A stretch of 64,000 nucleotides of DNA from the NCBI RefSeq assembly GCF_030294985.1, contig NZ_AP024718.1:1379001-1443000 (forward strand), given 5' to 3'. A model generated the notes under the pieces. It did not search any database and was not told the DNA's origin. It saw only the letters and a list, made by a program, of their open reading frames with translations. The translations under genes and the position numbers were made by a program. Positions 15,242 to 24,381 of the stretch are shown piece by piece. This stretch comes from Methylomarinovum tepidoasis (GTDB lineage: Bacteria; Pseudomonadota; Gammaproteobacteria; Methylococcales; Methylothermaceae). The first letter of the stretch is position 1. The number at the start of each line of letters is the position of its first letter.

Positions 15242-16434
15242 TTTGCAGAAGGTGGTGATTGTCGCAGAATCAGTTCGTCCCCGAGGGCGATGCCGAGGGG
15301 GAACCAGAAAACCGTCAGTACTTCTTTGACTTTGAAGCCGGGGTAAAACAGCTCCCATTCATTGGCCTGCATGGCCAGAAAAGCGAACGCCAGCAGCGGG
15401 ACGGCCAGGCCGTCAAGCTGCATTTTCCGCCAGCCCCGATAACTGTAGCCAAGAGCGGTGCCGATCACAGCGACAATGGCCAGGACACCGGCGATTCCCA
15501 ACGCACGGAAATGTCCCAGGAGCAGATTGTGGGCATCGCCGTAGTGGAAAGGGTGGCCGTCGATGGTGACGTTCCCGCCGGGATCGGAAAGCAGGCCGGA
15601 ACCCAGAAAGGGATGTTGCAACGCTTGCAGGAAACTTGCCTGCCAGATGTAAGGACGGTAGGGAACGGAGCGGAAGATTTCACTTGCCCAGGCAGGTTCG
15701 GCCAGGTAAAGGATGCACAGAGAAACCAACAGGATGCCCAAGATGGCGGCCAGGCGGAGAACAAGAGACTTTGGATCGACGCCGGCCAATATCGCCGTGA
15801 CGGGCAGGCAAACCAAGCAGGCGATCAGAATGCTGCGGCTCTGGGAGAGGGCCAGATACAAAAGCAGGGGTATTTGAAGCGCTAGATAGCGGTTTTGTCC
15901 AGTTGTCAGAAAAAGGTGGAAAGCCATGATTTGCGCCGCGGCGATGATGGCGGTGGAACGTATAGGGCTGTCTATCTGGCCGATGCCTTCCAGCCTCGAC
16001 AAGGGAAAGGGATGGTCATGATACCAGACGCCCATATCGATTGCCGCCGCCAGGCTTGCGGCGATGACCAGGCTCGTTGCCAAGCTTGGGAAATCAGGCG
16101 TAAACCGCTGGCGGAAATAGGCGGTCGCAATCGTAAAATGAAGGATGAGGACGGTGTTTGAAATCAACTTGAAAACTATGTGCTCGTCAGAGGCCGTTGG
16201 AACGTGCGACCAGGCGATGCTGGCGAGCGCCAGGACCGTATAGAGGGAAATGAGGCGGAACAGCCGGCTGGCGGTAAGGGTGCGGAACCAGCCCTCTTGG
16301 ACCATGATCCAGGTCAGGATTGGCAAAACGGTCAAGGCATAGAAGAATTCCATCCATTTGCTGCCGGGGAGAACGACGGCAAGCGGGATCAAGGTGAGGT
16401 AGGCTCGGTACCCCAACAGAGCGGGTCTGTGCAT
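15238..16434 (-). CDS. O-antigen ligase/polymerase-type membrane protein (Wzy/WaaL-like)
   Basis: A 398-residue integral membrane protein with about ten hydrophobic segments. A large loop between later segments contains RPYIWQASFLQALQHPFLGSG and then GDAHNLLLGHFRALG, matching the Wzy_C/O-antigen ligase pattern (R-x-x-x-W ... HP-x-x-G-x-G ... H-N). It either polymerises or ligates O-units. I chose ATG 16434; a TTG 15 codons upstream (16479) is possible, and neither has a strong ribosome site. It heads the operon leading into neuB. Ligase versus polymerase cannot be decided here. Confidence 0.8.
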   Translation of the reverse strand: MHRPALLGYRAYLTLIPLAVVLPGSKWMEFFYALTVLPILTWIMVQEGWFRTLTASRLFRLISLYTVLALASIAWSHVPTASDEHIVFKLISNTVLILHFTIATAYFRQRFTPDFPSLATSLVIAASLAAAIDMGVWYHDHPFPLSRLEGIGQIDSPIRSTAIIAAAQIMAFHLFLTTGQNRYLALQIPLLLYLALSQSRSILIACLVCLPVTAILAGVDPKSLVLRLAAILGILLVSLCILYLAEPAWASEIFRSVPYRPYIWQASFLQALQHPFLGSGLLSDPGGNVTIDGHPFHYGDAHNLLLGHFRALGIAGVLAIVAVIGTALGYSYRGWRKMQLDGLAVPLLAFAFLAMQANEWELFYPGFKVKEVLTVFWFPLGIALGDELILRQSPPSAK

Positions 16435-16483
16435 GCAAATGATGTCGTGCGGATGCCGGCATGGGCCGAAAAAATACAAACGG

Positions 16484-17044
16484 TTATTTTTGCCGCTGAT
16501 ACGTCCCGATCAACACCGCCTCCTCCAGAACATGCCCCTTCATCGCCTTCTCCAGCTTTTTCTTGGTCGGCGTGTCGAGATCCGGAAGCACGGTGTCGAG
16601 CGCATACAGCTTGAAGAAATAGCGGTGCCGTCCCCGGGGCGGACAGGGGCCGCCGTAGCCGGTGCGTTTCCAGTCGTTCAGCCCTTCTCTGGTGCCGGGG
16701 GGCAGCTGTTCGGAGGTGACGCCCTCCGGCAGTCCGGTCGCCGTGGGCGGGATATCGTACAGGATCCAGTGCACCCAGGTCATGATCGGGAAACGGGGAT
16801 CGGGGGCGTCCGGATCGTCGACGATGAGGGCCAGGCTCTTGGCCTCGTCGGGAATACCGGACCACGTCAGAGGTGGGGAGATGTCTTCACCGTCACAGGT
16901 ATACTTGACCGGGATCTCGCCGTTGTGGGAGAAGGCGGGGGATTTCAGGACCATGGTCACAGATTGCCTCCTGTCCGCGAGGACGTTGTGGGTGACCAGA
17001 AACAGCAGCAGGCAGCTGCAGAGGAAGCGGGCAAGTGCGTTCAT
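16484..17044 (-). CDS. YbhB/YbcL family (PEBP, Raf-kinase-inhibitor-like) protein, exported
   Basis: A 186-residue PEBP-fold protein. A signal peptide is visible at residues 1-23 (hydrophobic FLCSCLLLFLVTHNVLA, cut before DRRQ). The ligand-pocket motifs are YTCDGEDISPPLTW, DDPDAPDPRFPIMTWVHW and GYGGPCPPRGRHRYFF. Bacterial members are small soluble proteins of uncertain role. It ends 50 bases before the start of the membrane-protein gene and may be transcribed with the sugar operon, though nothing shows a functional link. Confidence 0.9.
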   Translation of the reverse strand: MNALARFLCSCLLLFLVTHNVLADRRQSVTMVLKSPAFSHNGEIPVKYTCDGEDISPPLTWSGIPDEAKSLALIVDDPDAPDPRFPIMTWVHWILYDIPPTATGLPEGVTSEQLPPGTREGLNDWKRTGYGGPCPPRGRHRYFFKLYALDTVLPDLDTPTKKKLEKAMKGHVLEEAVLIGTYQRQK

Positions 17045-17083
17045 GCGGAACGATGTTAATTTCCCTGCAGGGATGAATCAACC

Positions 17084-17962
17084 ATGAACCGGACTTTTTT
17101 CGGTGAAATCGTGCGCCGGGTCGATCCCGGCTTCAGGCTTGCTGCTTACGCGCCGGTCACGGGGGGCTGCATCCACGAGGCCTGGCAGGTGACAGGTGGA
17201 AGCCGGCGTTATTTCGTCAAAACCGCCGAAGCCGCCCGTCTGCCGATGTTCGCCGCCGAGGCCGAAGGCCTGCGCGCTTTGGCTGAAACCAAAGCGGTGC
17301 GGGTGCCGGCGGTGCGCGATTGGGGGTGTCTGGACGGAAAAGCCTTCCTGATTCTCGAATGGTTGCCTTTGACCTGCCGGGATGGCGATGCCGATGCCCG
17401 CCTGGGTGAACGTCTGGCGCGGCTGCATCAGGTTCCGCAGCCGCGATACGGTTGGCCTTGCGATAACTTCATCGGCGCGACGCCGCAGCCCAACGGTTTT
17501 GCCGACGACTGGATCGCGTTCTGGCGCCGGCGCCGCCTGGGTTACCAGCTGGCGCTGGCGGCCAGGCGGGGATACGGCGGGAAAATTCAGGAACTCGGCG
17601 AGTGCTTGCTGGTCAATCTGGACGCCCTGTTCTCCGGCCACCGGCTGGTTCCCTCGCTGTTGCACGGGGACCTGTGGTCGGGGAACGCTGCGGCGCTTCC
17701 GGAGGGAGATCCGGTAGTCTATGACCCGGCCTGTTACTGGGGAGATCGGGAGGCCGATGTGGCCATGACCGAATTGTTCGGCGGTTTCGATGCGCGTTTT
17801 CACGCCGCCTACCGGGCGGCCTGGCCGCTGGATCCCGGCTACCCCGTCAGGCGGGATCTCTACAACCTCTATCATGTCCTCAACCATCTGAATCTCTTCG
17901 GAGACAGTTACCGCCGTCAGGCCGAAGTCCTGTTGGCGCGTCTGGTGGCGGAAATCCGTTGA
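17084..17962 (+). CDS. Fructosamine/ketosamine-3-kinase family protein
   Basis: A 292-residue kinase that would phosphorylate sugar adducts on protein amines, allowing deglycation. The choline-kinase-like fold is shown by GGCIHEAWQV, the ATP lysine in RYFVKTAEAA, the catalytic HGDLWSGNAA and the Mg-binding YDPACYWGDREADVAM. Length is typical. It is divergent from the PEBP gene across 39 bases and followed 22 bases later by a small protein gene. Confidence 0.9.
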   Translation: MNRTFFGEIVRRVDPGFRLAAYAPVTGGCIHEAWQVTGGSRRYFVKTAEAARLPMFAAEAEGLRALAETKAVRVPAVRDWGCLDGKAFLILEWLPLTCRDGDADARLGERLARLHQVPQPRYGWPCDNFIGATPQPNGFADDWIAFWRRRRLGYQLALAARRGYGGKIQELGECLLVNLDALFSGHRLVPSLLHGDLWSGNAAALPEGDPVVYDPACYWGDREADVAMTELFGGFDARFHAAYRAAWPLDPGYPVRRDLYNLYHVLNHLNLFGDSYRRQAEVLLARLVAEIR

Positions 17963-17984
17963 CCGGCTGAAGGAGGTGACGACG

Positions 17985-18170
17985 ATGGAGATGTCCGAAC
18001 GGTTGCAAACCGACGACCACGACAACATCGACCAGGAAGTGGAGGCGCTGTTTTCCCAGTGGCGCGAGGACCGGAAGAAACTGGCGGCCCGCCGTCAGGT
18101 GGAACAATATCTGGAAATGAAGCGCCTCCGCGAACAGATCGGCGACGTGTTCGATCTGGAGGATTTCTGA
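17985..18170 (+). CDS. Small charged protein (resembles PA3496 family)
   Basis: A 61-residue acidic/basic helical protein ending ARRQVEQYLEMKRLREQIGD plus an acidic tail. The A-R-R-x-x-E-x-Y-x-E-x-K-R-L pattern recalls the small PA3496-type proteins of gammaproteobacteria, named putative envelope-integrity proteins; the link is by eye and tentative. Start ATG 17985 has AGGAGG at 17971-17976, eight bases upstream; a GTG overlaps that site at 17976. A strong terminator follows directly, supporting a real gene. Confidence 0.7.
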   Translation: MEMSERLQTDDHDNIDQEVEALFSQWREDRKKLAARRQVEQYLEMKRLREQIGDVFDLEDF

Positions 18171-18172
18171 TC

Positions 18173-18196
18173 GGCCGGCTGTACGCCGGCCTTTTC
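18173..18196 (+). terminator. Rho-independent terminator
   Basis: GGCCGGC (18173-18179), loop TGTAC, GCCGGCC (18185-18191), then TTTTC. A perfect 7-bp GC stem with a short T run, just after the small-protein stop. It separates the fructosamine kinase unit from the convergent rne gene. Confidence 0.8.
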
Positions 18197-18255
18197 AATG
18201 CATTGCCGAATTCCCTGGTCGGAGAGGGGATAACCGGGCTGACCGCCCCGATGGG

Positions 18256-20361
18256 TCAGTCCGGTTCGTCGTTTCGATCCGTTGGCGGTTTTTCCGGCGT
18301 TTCCGTGGTTCTGGGCGCTGGCAGAATGTTGGTGGCCGGTGGGGGGGTGAGCGTAGCCTTGTCTGTCTCAGGCGCAGGTGTGTTTTCCGCCGTCGTTTCA
18401 GCGTTGTCCGGCCGGGATGGAACGGCAGGGTTGCCACCGGCGCGGCGTCCCCGCCGCCGCCGGCCACCGCGGCGGCTGCTGCGGCGGCGTGAGGGCGCCG
18501 GGGTGGGTTCTTCTTCCGCAGGCGGATTTTCCGCTGTCGTGGTTTCTACCGGCGTCGGGGTCGTCGGTGCGGCGCTGCGGTTCGCGGTGCCGCGACGTCG
18601 TCGCGGGCGTCGCGGCCTCGGCGGCTGGGTTTCCGTGGTTTCGGTAGCCTGGGATTCGTCGGGGCGGTCCTGCGGTTCTGCGGTGCGGGCGCCGCCGACC
18701 AGCTTCTGCCAGAAGCGTTTGATGAGCTCGGTGGAGGAGGTCTTGCTGCGGATCGGTGCCGGCGTCGAGGGCAGGAAATCCTTGACTGCCGGTTCTTCCA
18801 CCTTGCGGCCTTCGGCGGTGGCGTATTCCGGCAATTCGCGTTCTTCCTCCTCGATGCGTTCGTAACTGACGGCTTCCTCTTCTCCCTCGCTGGCCTTGAT
18901 GCGCTGGATTTCGTACGCAGGGGTCTCCAGATGGCGCGCCGGGATGATGACGATGCCGACCTGGTGGCGTTTTTCGATCTGCCCGAGCACCTCGCGTTTC
19001 TCGTTGAGCAGGTAGGTGGCCGGCTCGACGGGTAGTTGCACCACGATCTTGCCGGTCTGGGGCTTGAGCGCTTCTTCCTCGATGATGCGCAGGATCGACA
19101 GCGCCAGGGATTCGGTGCTGCGGATGGTGCCCTGTCCCTGGCAACGGGGACAGGGCACCAGGCTGGATTCCCCCAGGGAAGGACGCAAGCGCTGGCGGGA
19201 CATTTCCAGCAGACCGAAGCGGGAGATGCGGCCGATCTGGATCCGGGCCCGGTCGCTTTTGACCGCCTCGCGCAGTTTGGTTTCCACCGCCCGCTGGTGG
19301 CGCATGGCGGTCATGTCGATGAAGTCGATGACGAACAACCCCCCCAGGTCGCGCAACCGCAGTTGGCGGGCGATTTCCTCGGCCGCCTCCAGATTGGTGT
19401 TGAAGGCGGTTTCTTCGATGTCGCCGCCTTTGGTGGCCCGGGCCGAGTTGATGTCGATGGTGGTCAGGGCCTCGGTGTGGTCGATGACGATGGCTCCGCC
19501 GGAAGGCAATGGCACCTCGCGCCGGTAGGCCAGCTCGATCTGACTTTCGATCTGGAAACGGCTGAACAGGGGAACGGAATCTTCGTACAGCTTGGCCTTG
19601 TTAATGAAATGCGGCATCACCTGCTGGAGGAAGTTGCGCACCATGCGGTAGGTGGCCGGGTTGTCGATGAGGATCTCATCGATGTCGGCGCGCAGGTGGT
19701 CGCGCAGGGCGCGGATGATGACGTTGCTTTCCTGGAAGATCAGAAACGGGGCTTTGCGCTGGGCGGCGGAGCGTTCGATGGCCTCCCACAACTGGAGCAG
19801 GTAGTTGAGATCCCACTGCAGTTCCTCGGCGCTTTTGCCACCGGCGGCGGTACGGACGATCAGCCCCATACCTTCCGGAATGTCGAGGGAAGCGAGAATT
19901 TCCTTCAGATCGCCCCGGGCCTCGCCCTCGATGCGGCGGGAGATGCCGCCGGCACGGGGATTGTTGGGCATCAGCACCAGATAGCTGCCGGCCAGGGCGA
20001 TGTAGGTGGTCAGAGCCGCACCTTTGGTGCCGCGCTCTTCCTTCTCGATCTGGACCACGACCTCCTGGCCCTCCCGGATCAGGTCCTTGATGTCGGAGCG
20101 GCTCTGCTGTGGTCCAAGGGGCTGAGAGAAATAGGTCGGGGCGATCTCCTTGAACGGCAGAAAGCCGTGGCGCTCGGCACCATAGTTGACGAAGGCGGCT
20201 TCCAGGCTGGGTTCGATGCGGGTGATGATGCCCTTGTAGATGTTGGACTTTTTCTGTTCTCGGGAGGGAACCTCAATGTCAAAGTCGTAAAGTTTCTGCC
20301 CTTCCACCAGGGCGACCCGCAGCTCTTCCGGCTGCGTGGCGTTGATGAGCATTCTTTTCAT
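18256..20361 (-). CDS. rne: Ribonuclease E
   Basis: The main endoribonuclease of mRNA decay and rRNA/tRNA processing. The 701-residue protein starts [20 protein letters not shown] and carries an S1 domain (about 35-125), the catalytic [19 protein letters not shown] region and the Zn-link CPRCQGQG. The C-terminal 190 residues are low complexity, with two arginine-rich blocks ([11 protein letters not shown] and [19 protein letters not shown]), likely RNA-binding. It is much shorter than the E. coli enzyme (1061 residues), so the degradosome scaffold is reduced. ATG 20361 follows AAGGA by about 10 bases. It is divergent from rluC, as in E. coli. Confidence 0.95.
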   Translation of the reverse strand: MKRMLINATQPEELRVALVEGQKLYDFDIEVPSREQKKSNIYKGIITRIEPSLEAAFVNYGAERHGFLPFKEIAPTYFSQPLGPQQSRSDIKDLIREGQEVVVQIEKEERGTKGAALTTYIALAGSYLVLMPNNPRAGGISRRIEGEARGDLKEILASLDIPEGMGLIVRTAAGGKSAEELQWDLNYLLQLWEAIERSAAQRKAPFLIFQESNVIIRALRDHLRADIDEILIDNPATYRMVRNFLQQVMPHFINKAKLYEDSVPLFSRFQIESQIELAYRREVPLPSGGAIVIDHTEALTTIDINSARATKGGDIEETAFNTNLEAAEEIARQLRLRDLGGLFVIDFIDMTAMRHQRAVETKLREAVKSDRARIQIGRISRFGLLEMSRQRLRPSLGESSLVPCPRCQGQGTIRSTESLALSILRIIEEEALKPQTGKIVVQLPVEPATYLLNEKREVLGQIEKRHQVGIVIIPARHLETPAYEIQRIKASEGEEEAVSYERIEEEERELPEYATAEGRKVEEPAVKDFLPSTPAPIRSKTSSTELIKRFWQKLVGGARTAEPQDRPDESQATETTETQPPRPRRPRRRRGTANRSAAPTTPTPVETTTAENPPAEEEPTPAPSRRRSSRRGGRRRRGRRAGGNPAVPSRPDNAETTAENTPAPETDKATLTPPPATNILPAPRTTETPEKPPTDRNDEPD

Positions 20362-20708
20362 TGCGAGGGTCCTTTTGGCATGGGGCGAATGCGCACACGG
20401 CGGGACCGGACCGGAACACGACGTCGGTCTCAAGGATAGCGCTCTCCGGAAAGCGGGAGCTGCGTTCCTGCTGCGGCAGGGGACGATCCCGGTTAATGGG
20501 TTGCTGCATTCGCATCCTGTGATTTAAACCAGTTGATTTACAATGGGTCTTCTATGGAAGATTTTGTTTCTTCTAAGACTCCGTGGCCGGCGCTTGGTTC
20601 GGGGAAGGCGCGGGAGGCGGTCTTCCGGCCGGCGTGTCCCCGGCTGGATGCCTGTCAGGCAAAGGAGGGGAGCAAACATCGGACAAAGCATTATAAACAG
20701 GCCATGCC
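20362..20708. promoter_or_regulatory. Divergent rne-rluC intergenic region
   Basis: 347 bases with no convincing gene. An AT-rich patch at 20521-20550 (containing TTTAAA and, on the plus strand, TACAAT at 20539-20544) is the likely divergent promoter zone; this leaves long leaders of about 160 bases on each side. A long rne leader is expected where RNase E autoregulates, but I cannot show its fold. A 64-codon arginine-rich frame at 20543-20737 overlaps rluC and is not supported. Confidence 0.4.
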
Positions 20709-21677
20709 ATGAAATCCATGAAAGGACAAGTTTCTGATTCGGCGCGAAAAACGCCAGTGCGCCAGGTCGAGATCGACGCCGACGAAGCCGGTCAGCGCAT
20801 CGACAATTTTCTCCTCGCCCGTCTCAAGGGAGTGCCCAAGAGCCGTATCTACCGGATGCTGCGTACGGGCGAGGTGCGGGTCAACAAGGGGCGGGTCAAG
20901 GCCCCTTACCGCCTACAGGCCGGGGACGTGGTCCGCCTGCCGCCGGTCCAGGTCACAGCAGTCTGTTCCCCGGTGGCGCCGGGAGACTGGGGGCGGCGTC
21001 TGGAAGCGCGGATCGTGTACGAAGACGAAGACCTGCTGGTGCTCGACAAGCCGGCGGGGATGGCGGTCCACGGCGGCAGCGGATTGGCGGGCGGGGTGAT
21101 CGAGGCGCTGCGGGCGATCCGTCCCCAGGCCCGCTTCCTGGAGCTGGTGCATCGTCTCGACCGCGACACCTCCGGCTGTCTGCTGATCGCCAAGCGCCGT
21201 TCCGTGCTGCGGGCGTTGCACGAGCAATTGCGTTCCGGTCGGGTGGAAAAGCGCTATCTGGCCCTCTTGGAAGGCGGGTGGCGCCGTCGATTCCAGCGGG
21301 TGGACGTACCGCTGCGCAAATTCGTGCTGCAGGGCGGGGAACGGTTAGTGAAGGCGGCCGAAGACGGCAAACCGTCGCAGACGCTGTTCCGCCGCATCGA
21401 GGCTTTCCCCCATGCCACGCTGGTGGAGGCCGAACTGCTGACCGGCCGCACCCATCAGATCCGGGTCCACGCCGCCTGGCTGGGACACCCCCTCGCCGGG
21501 GACGAGCGCTACGGCGACAAGACGGCGAACCGCCGCTGGCGCCGCCTGGGGCTCAAACGCTTGTTTCTGCACGCCTGGCAGGTGGCGTTCCATCATCCGC
21601 GCCGGGACGTTATGATACGTCTCGAAGCCCCGCTGGATGGGGAGCTGGAGGCCCTTCTCGATCATTTAAGGCAGTGA
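20709..21677 (+). CDS. rluC: 23S rRNA pseudouridine synthase RluC
   Basis: Makes pseudouridines in the 23S rRNA (955/2504/2580 in E. coli). The 322-residue protein has an N-terminal S4 RNA-binding domain (RIDNFLLARLKGVPKSRIYR, about 32-51) and the catalytic HRLDRDTSGCLLIAKR with the essential Asp. The C-terminal LLTGRTHQIRVHAAWLGHPL is the family's motif III. ATG 20709 starts MKSMKG; a second ATG 3 codons on is possible. Opposite orientation to rne supports RluC rather than RluD or RluA. Confidence 0.93.
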   Translation: MKSMKGQVSDSARKTPVRQVEIDADEAGQRIDNFLLARLKGVPKSRIYRMLRTGEVRVNKGRVKAPYRLQAGDVVRLPPVQVTAVCSPVAPGDWGRRLEARIVYEDEDLLVLDKPAGMAVHGGSGLAGGVIEALRAIRPQARFLELVHRLDRDTSGCLLIAKRRSVLRALHEQLRSGRVEKRYLALLEGGWRRRFQRVDVPLRKFVLQGGERLVKAAEDGKPSQTLFRRIEAFPHATLVEAELLTGRTHQIRVHAAWLGHPLAGDERYGDKTANRRWRRLGLKRLFLHAWQVAFHHPRRDVMIRLEAPLDGELEALLDHLRQ

Positions 21678-21746
21678 TGAGTCTCCGGGACTCTGCCGAT
21701 GTTCCCGGTTTTGCCGCCGATCACCTGATCCGGATGCAAGATGAGA

Positions 21747-22709
21747 TCACTTTTTCTTCTTTCTTCCCCGGATCGCCCACAGCTGGACAGTGCCGTCTGA
21801 TGTGGCGCTGAGCAGTCGTTTCCCCGCCTTGACGAAACGCAGCGCCAGCACCGGCGCCGAGGTGGGTTTGAGAATGCCGGTCTGACGCGGTAGAAACTCA
21901 CGCAACAGCTTGCCACGTTTGAGGCTCCAGAGCTTGATGCCCCGGGAAGGGTGGCCGGTGGCCAGCAGCCCCTCCGAAGGGGTGAAGGCGGCGCGGGTGA
22001 CGGTGACGTATCGAGGCCCGAGTTGCCGTTTCAATTTGCCGTTGGCGGTCTTCCAGACCTGGATCGGGCCGAGGAGGGGGTTGGTCAGGGCGTAGGTGCC
22101 ACGGCCAGAGAGGGCGACGGCGGCCAGTTTGCCCCGTTGTTTCCAGGTGCGGCGCAGCTTGCCGCTTTGCAGATCCCACAGTTTGGCGGTGGCATCGTCA
22201 CTGCCGGTGAGGGCGAAACGGCCCTGGCGATCCAGGGCCACGGTCTTGACCGCGCGGTCGTGGGGGAAGGCGAAACGGGTCTTGCCGTGGCGCAGGGAGA
22301 AATAGACCGCCCGGTCCCCGAGACCGATCAGCGCCCACTGGCCATCGGCCGACAGCGCCAGGCTGTGGATGCCTTCCAAGGTCCAGGACGCCAGCGGCCG
22401 CCCGCTTCGGGTGTCCCACCAGGCCAGGCCGTTGCGGTCGGCGGTGACCGCGAAACGGCCGTCGGCGGTGACGGCGACGGCGATCATCTCCTGTTTTGCC
22501 TGGCTGTGCCGGAAGGTATGAAGCAGCTTTTTCGGTTTCAGTCGCCACCACTGGGCCCCCTGGTCGATGCTGGCCAGCAGGGCGTAATTGTCGGCCACCG
22601 CGGCGGCGGTGATGCCACCGGGGACCAGTTTCCAGGTCTTCAGGGGCGGATTGGCGTCGCCACAGGCGCCCAGAAGCAGGGTCAACAACAGGGGCAGGAG
22701 CGTTTTCAT
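21747..22709 (-). CDS. WD40-repeat lipoprotein
   Basis: A 320-residue lipoprotein: signal KTLLPLLLTLLLGAC with lipobox LGAC (Cys16). It contains several WD-like repeats, for example LTGSDDATAKLWDLQSGKLR, TNPLLGPIQVWKTANGKL, ATGHPSRGIKLWSLKRGKLL and SATSDGTVQLWAIRG, forming a probable beta-propeller. No catalytic site is seen; such proteins act as binding scaffolds in the envelope. Its start overlaps the cysG stop (ATGA), so it is co-transcribed with cysG, though no functional link is evident. Confidence 0.82.
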   Translation of the reverse strand: MKTLLPLLLTLLLGACGDANPPLKTWKLVPGGITAAAVADNYALLASIDQGAQWWRLKPKKLLHTFRHSQAKQEMIAVAVTADGRFAVTADRNGLAWWDTRSGRPLASWTLEGIHSLALSADGQWALIGLGDRAVYFSLRHGKTRFAFPHDRAVKTVALDRQGRFALTGSDDATAKLWDLQSGKLRRTWKQRGKLAAVALSGRGTYALTNPLLGPIQVWKTANGKLKRQLGPRYVTVTRAAFTPSEGLLATGHPSRGIKLWSLKRGKLLREFLPRQTGILKPTSAPVLALRFVKAGKRLLSATSDGTVQLWAIRGRKKKK

Positions 22710-24097
22710 CGATGGTTTCCTTGGAACCAGGCCAGTTTGTCATGCAGGCGCACCACTTCGCCCACGATCACCAGAGTGGGCGGGGACACGCCGGTCTGCC
22801 GGGCCCTGTCGGCCAGCGTCGCCACGGTGGTCACCACCACCTGCTGCTGCGGGGTGGTGCCGGCCTGAATCAGGGCCGCGGGCATGGCCGGATCCATACC
22901 GTGGGCGACCAGAGCCTGACAGATTTCCTCTAAGCCTAGCAGACCCATGTAGATCACCAAGGTCTGACGGGGGGCGATGAGCCGGTTCCAGTCCAGGTTG
23001 GGGCGGTCGTCGCGGCGGTGGCCGGTGACGAACAGGCAGGACTGGGCATAGTCGCGGTGGGTCAGGGGAATGCCGGCGTAACTGGCGCAGCCGGAGGCGG
23101 CGGTGATGCCGGGGACCACGATGAAGGGCACGCCTTCGTCCGCCAGGGTCGCGATTTCCTCGCCGCCGCGGCCGAAGATGAAAGGATCGCCGCCCTTGAG
23201 GCGCACCACCCGCTTGCCCTGTTTCGCCAGCCGTACCAGCAGCGTATTGATGGCCTCCTGGGGAAGGGCATGGTCGGCGCGGGCCTTGCCGGCGTAGATC
23301 TTTTCCGCATCGCGGCGGACCAGCTCCAGAATCGGTTGCGACACCAGGCGGTCGTAGACCACCACGTCGGCCTCCTGGAGGAGGCGCAGGGCGCGCAGGG
23401 TGAGCAGTTCCGGATCGCCGGGGCCGGCCCCCACCAACGCCACGTAGCCGGGGAGGGGACGGTCCGTTTCCGCCGCCGTCAGGGCCTGTTCCAGTGCCTG
23501 GGCGGCGGCCTGTTCCTGACCGGCGTGCACCAACTGGCCGGGAGCGCCGTCGAAGACCTGCTCCCAGAAACGCCGCCGCCGCGGGGGCGGGAGGCGGCGC
23601 TTGACCGTTTCCCGGAAGCGGCCGGCCAGGTGCGCCAGCCGTCCCAGTCCGGCCGGTAGCAGGGTTTCCAGCCTGGCCTTCACCTGCCGGGTCAGGACTG
23701 GGGCCCGGCCGCCGCTGGAGACGGCGACTACGACGGGGGAGCGATCGACGATGGCCGGCAGGATGAAATCGCAGTCGTCCGGCTGATCGACGGCATTGAT
23801 CCAGATGCCGCGCCGGCGTGCCTCGGTCGCGATGCGGTGGTTGAGGGCGCCGTCGTCGGTGGCGGCGATGACCAGCACGGCGCCGTCCAGGGCAGCGGGG
23901 GTGTAATCCTGACGCCGCAGCCGGATTTCGCCCCGACGGGCGAGGGCTTCCAATTGCGGGTGGAACCGGGGGGCGATGACGCCGACTTCGGCGCCTGCCC
24001 GGCGCAGCATTTCAGCTTTCCGCAGGGCCACAGCACCACCGCCGACCACGAGACAGAGGCGGCCGGTGAGCTTCAGAAAGACCGGCAGGTAGTCCAT
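22706..24097 (-). CDS. cysG: Siroheme synthase CysG (fused)
   Basis: Trifunctional: precorrin-2 dehydrogenase/ferrochelatase (residues about 1-200, with GGGAVALRKAEMLRRAGA as the NAD site) joined to uroporphyrinogen-III C-methyltransferase (from VALVGAGPGDPELLTLRALR onward, with YDRLVS and LKGGDPFIFGRGGEE). The 463-residue length matches the family. ATG 24097 (MDYLPVFLKLTGR) fits the usual start; an in-frame TTG at 24133 is less likely. It supplies siroheme for sulfite/nitrite reduction. It is divergent from a TusA-like sulfur carrier gene. Confidence 0.95.
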   Translation of the reverse strand: MDYLPVFLKLTGRLCLVVGGGAVALRKAEMLRRAGAEVGVIAPRFHPQLEALARRGEIRLRRQDYTPAALDGAVLVIAATDDGALNHRIATEARRRGIWINAVDQPDDCDFILPAIVDRSPVVVAVSSGGRAPVLTRQVKARLETLLPAGLGRLAHLAGRFRETVKRRLPPPRRRRFWEQVFDGAPGQLVHAGQEQAAAQALEQALTAAETDRPLPGYVALVGAGPGDPELLTLRALRLLQEADVVVYDRLVSQPILELVRRDAEKIYAGKARADHALPQEAINTLLVRLAKQGKRVVRLKGGDPFIFGRGGEEIATLADEGVPFIVVPGITAASGCASYAGIPLTHRDYAQSCLFVTGHRRDDRPNLDWNRLIAPRQTLVIYMGLLGLEEICQALVAHGMDPAMPAALIQAGTTPQQQVVVTTVATLADRARQTGVSPPTLVIVGEVVRLHDKLAWFQGNHR

Positions 24098-24153
24098 CGG
24101 CGGCAGACGGGTTTTGCTATCATTTACCTTCAATCGGAAGACTTCGACGTGTC

Positions 24154-24381
24154 ATGGAATTCGATCGCGAACTGGACACCAGCGGGTTGCACTGCCCGCT
24201 GCCGCTGCTCAAACTGAAGAAAGTCCTCAACGAGATGGCCCCGGGCCAGATCGTCCACGTCATCGCCACCGACCCGGCGTCGGAGCTGGATTTCGGCGTC
24301 TTTTCCGAGCAGAGCGGCAACGAGATCCTGCAACGCCGTCGCGAAGACGGGATACTCCATTACTGGATCCGCAAGGCCTGA
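24154..24381 (+). CDS. tusA: TusA/SirA-like sulfur carrier protein
   Basis: A 75-residue TusA-family protein with the CPxP motif in [13 protein letters not shown] (active Cys14). It relays persulfide sulfur, classically for tRNA 2-thiouridine or sulfur oxidation. It is divergent from cysG by 56 bases, and its 3' end overlaps the convergent HAD phosphatase gene by 22 bases. Which paralogue it is (tRNA thiolation or dissimilatory sulfur transfer) cannot be told. Confidence 0.85.
   Translation: MEFDRELDTSGLHCPLPLLKLKKVLNEMAPGQIVHVIATDPASELDFGVFSEQSGNEILQRRREDGILHYWIRKA

Noticed and set aside
20543-20737. A 64-codon arginine-rich frame between rne and rluC
   Set aside because: Overlaps the rluC start, has no ribosome site, and looks like random GC-rich sequence.
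21670-21700. Possible terminator GAGTC-TCCGG-GACTC after rluC
   Set aside because: Only a 5-bp stem and no T run.
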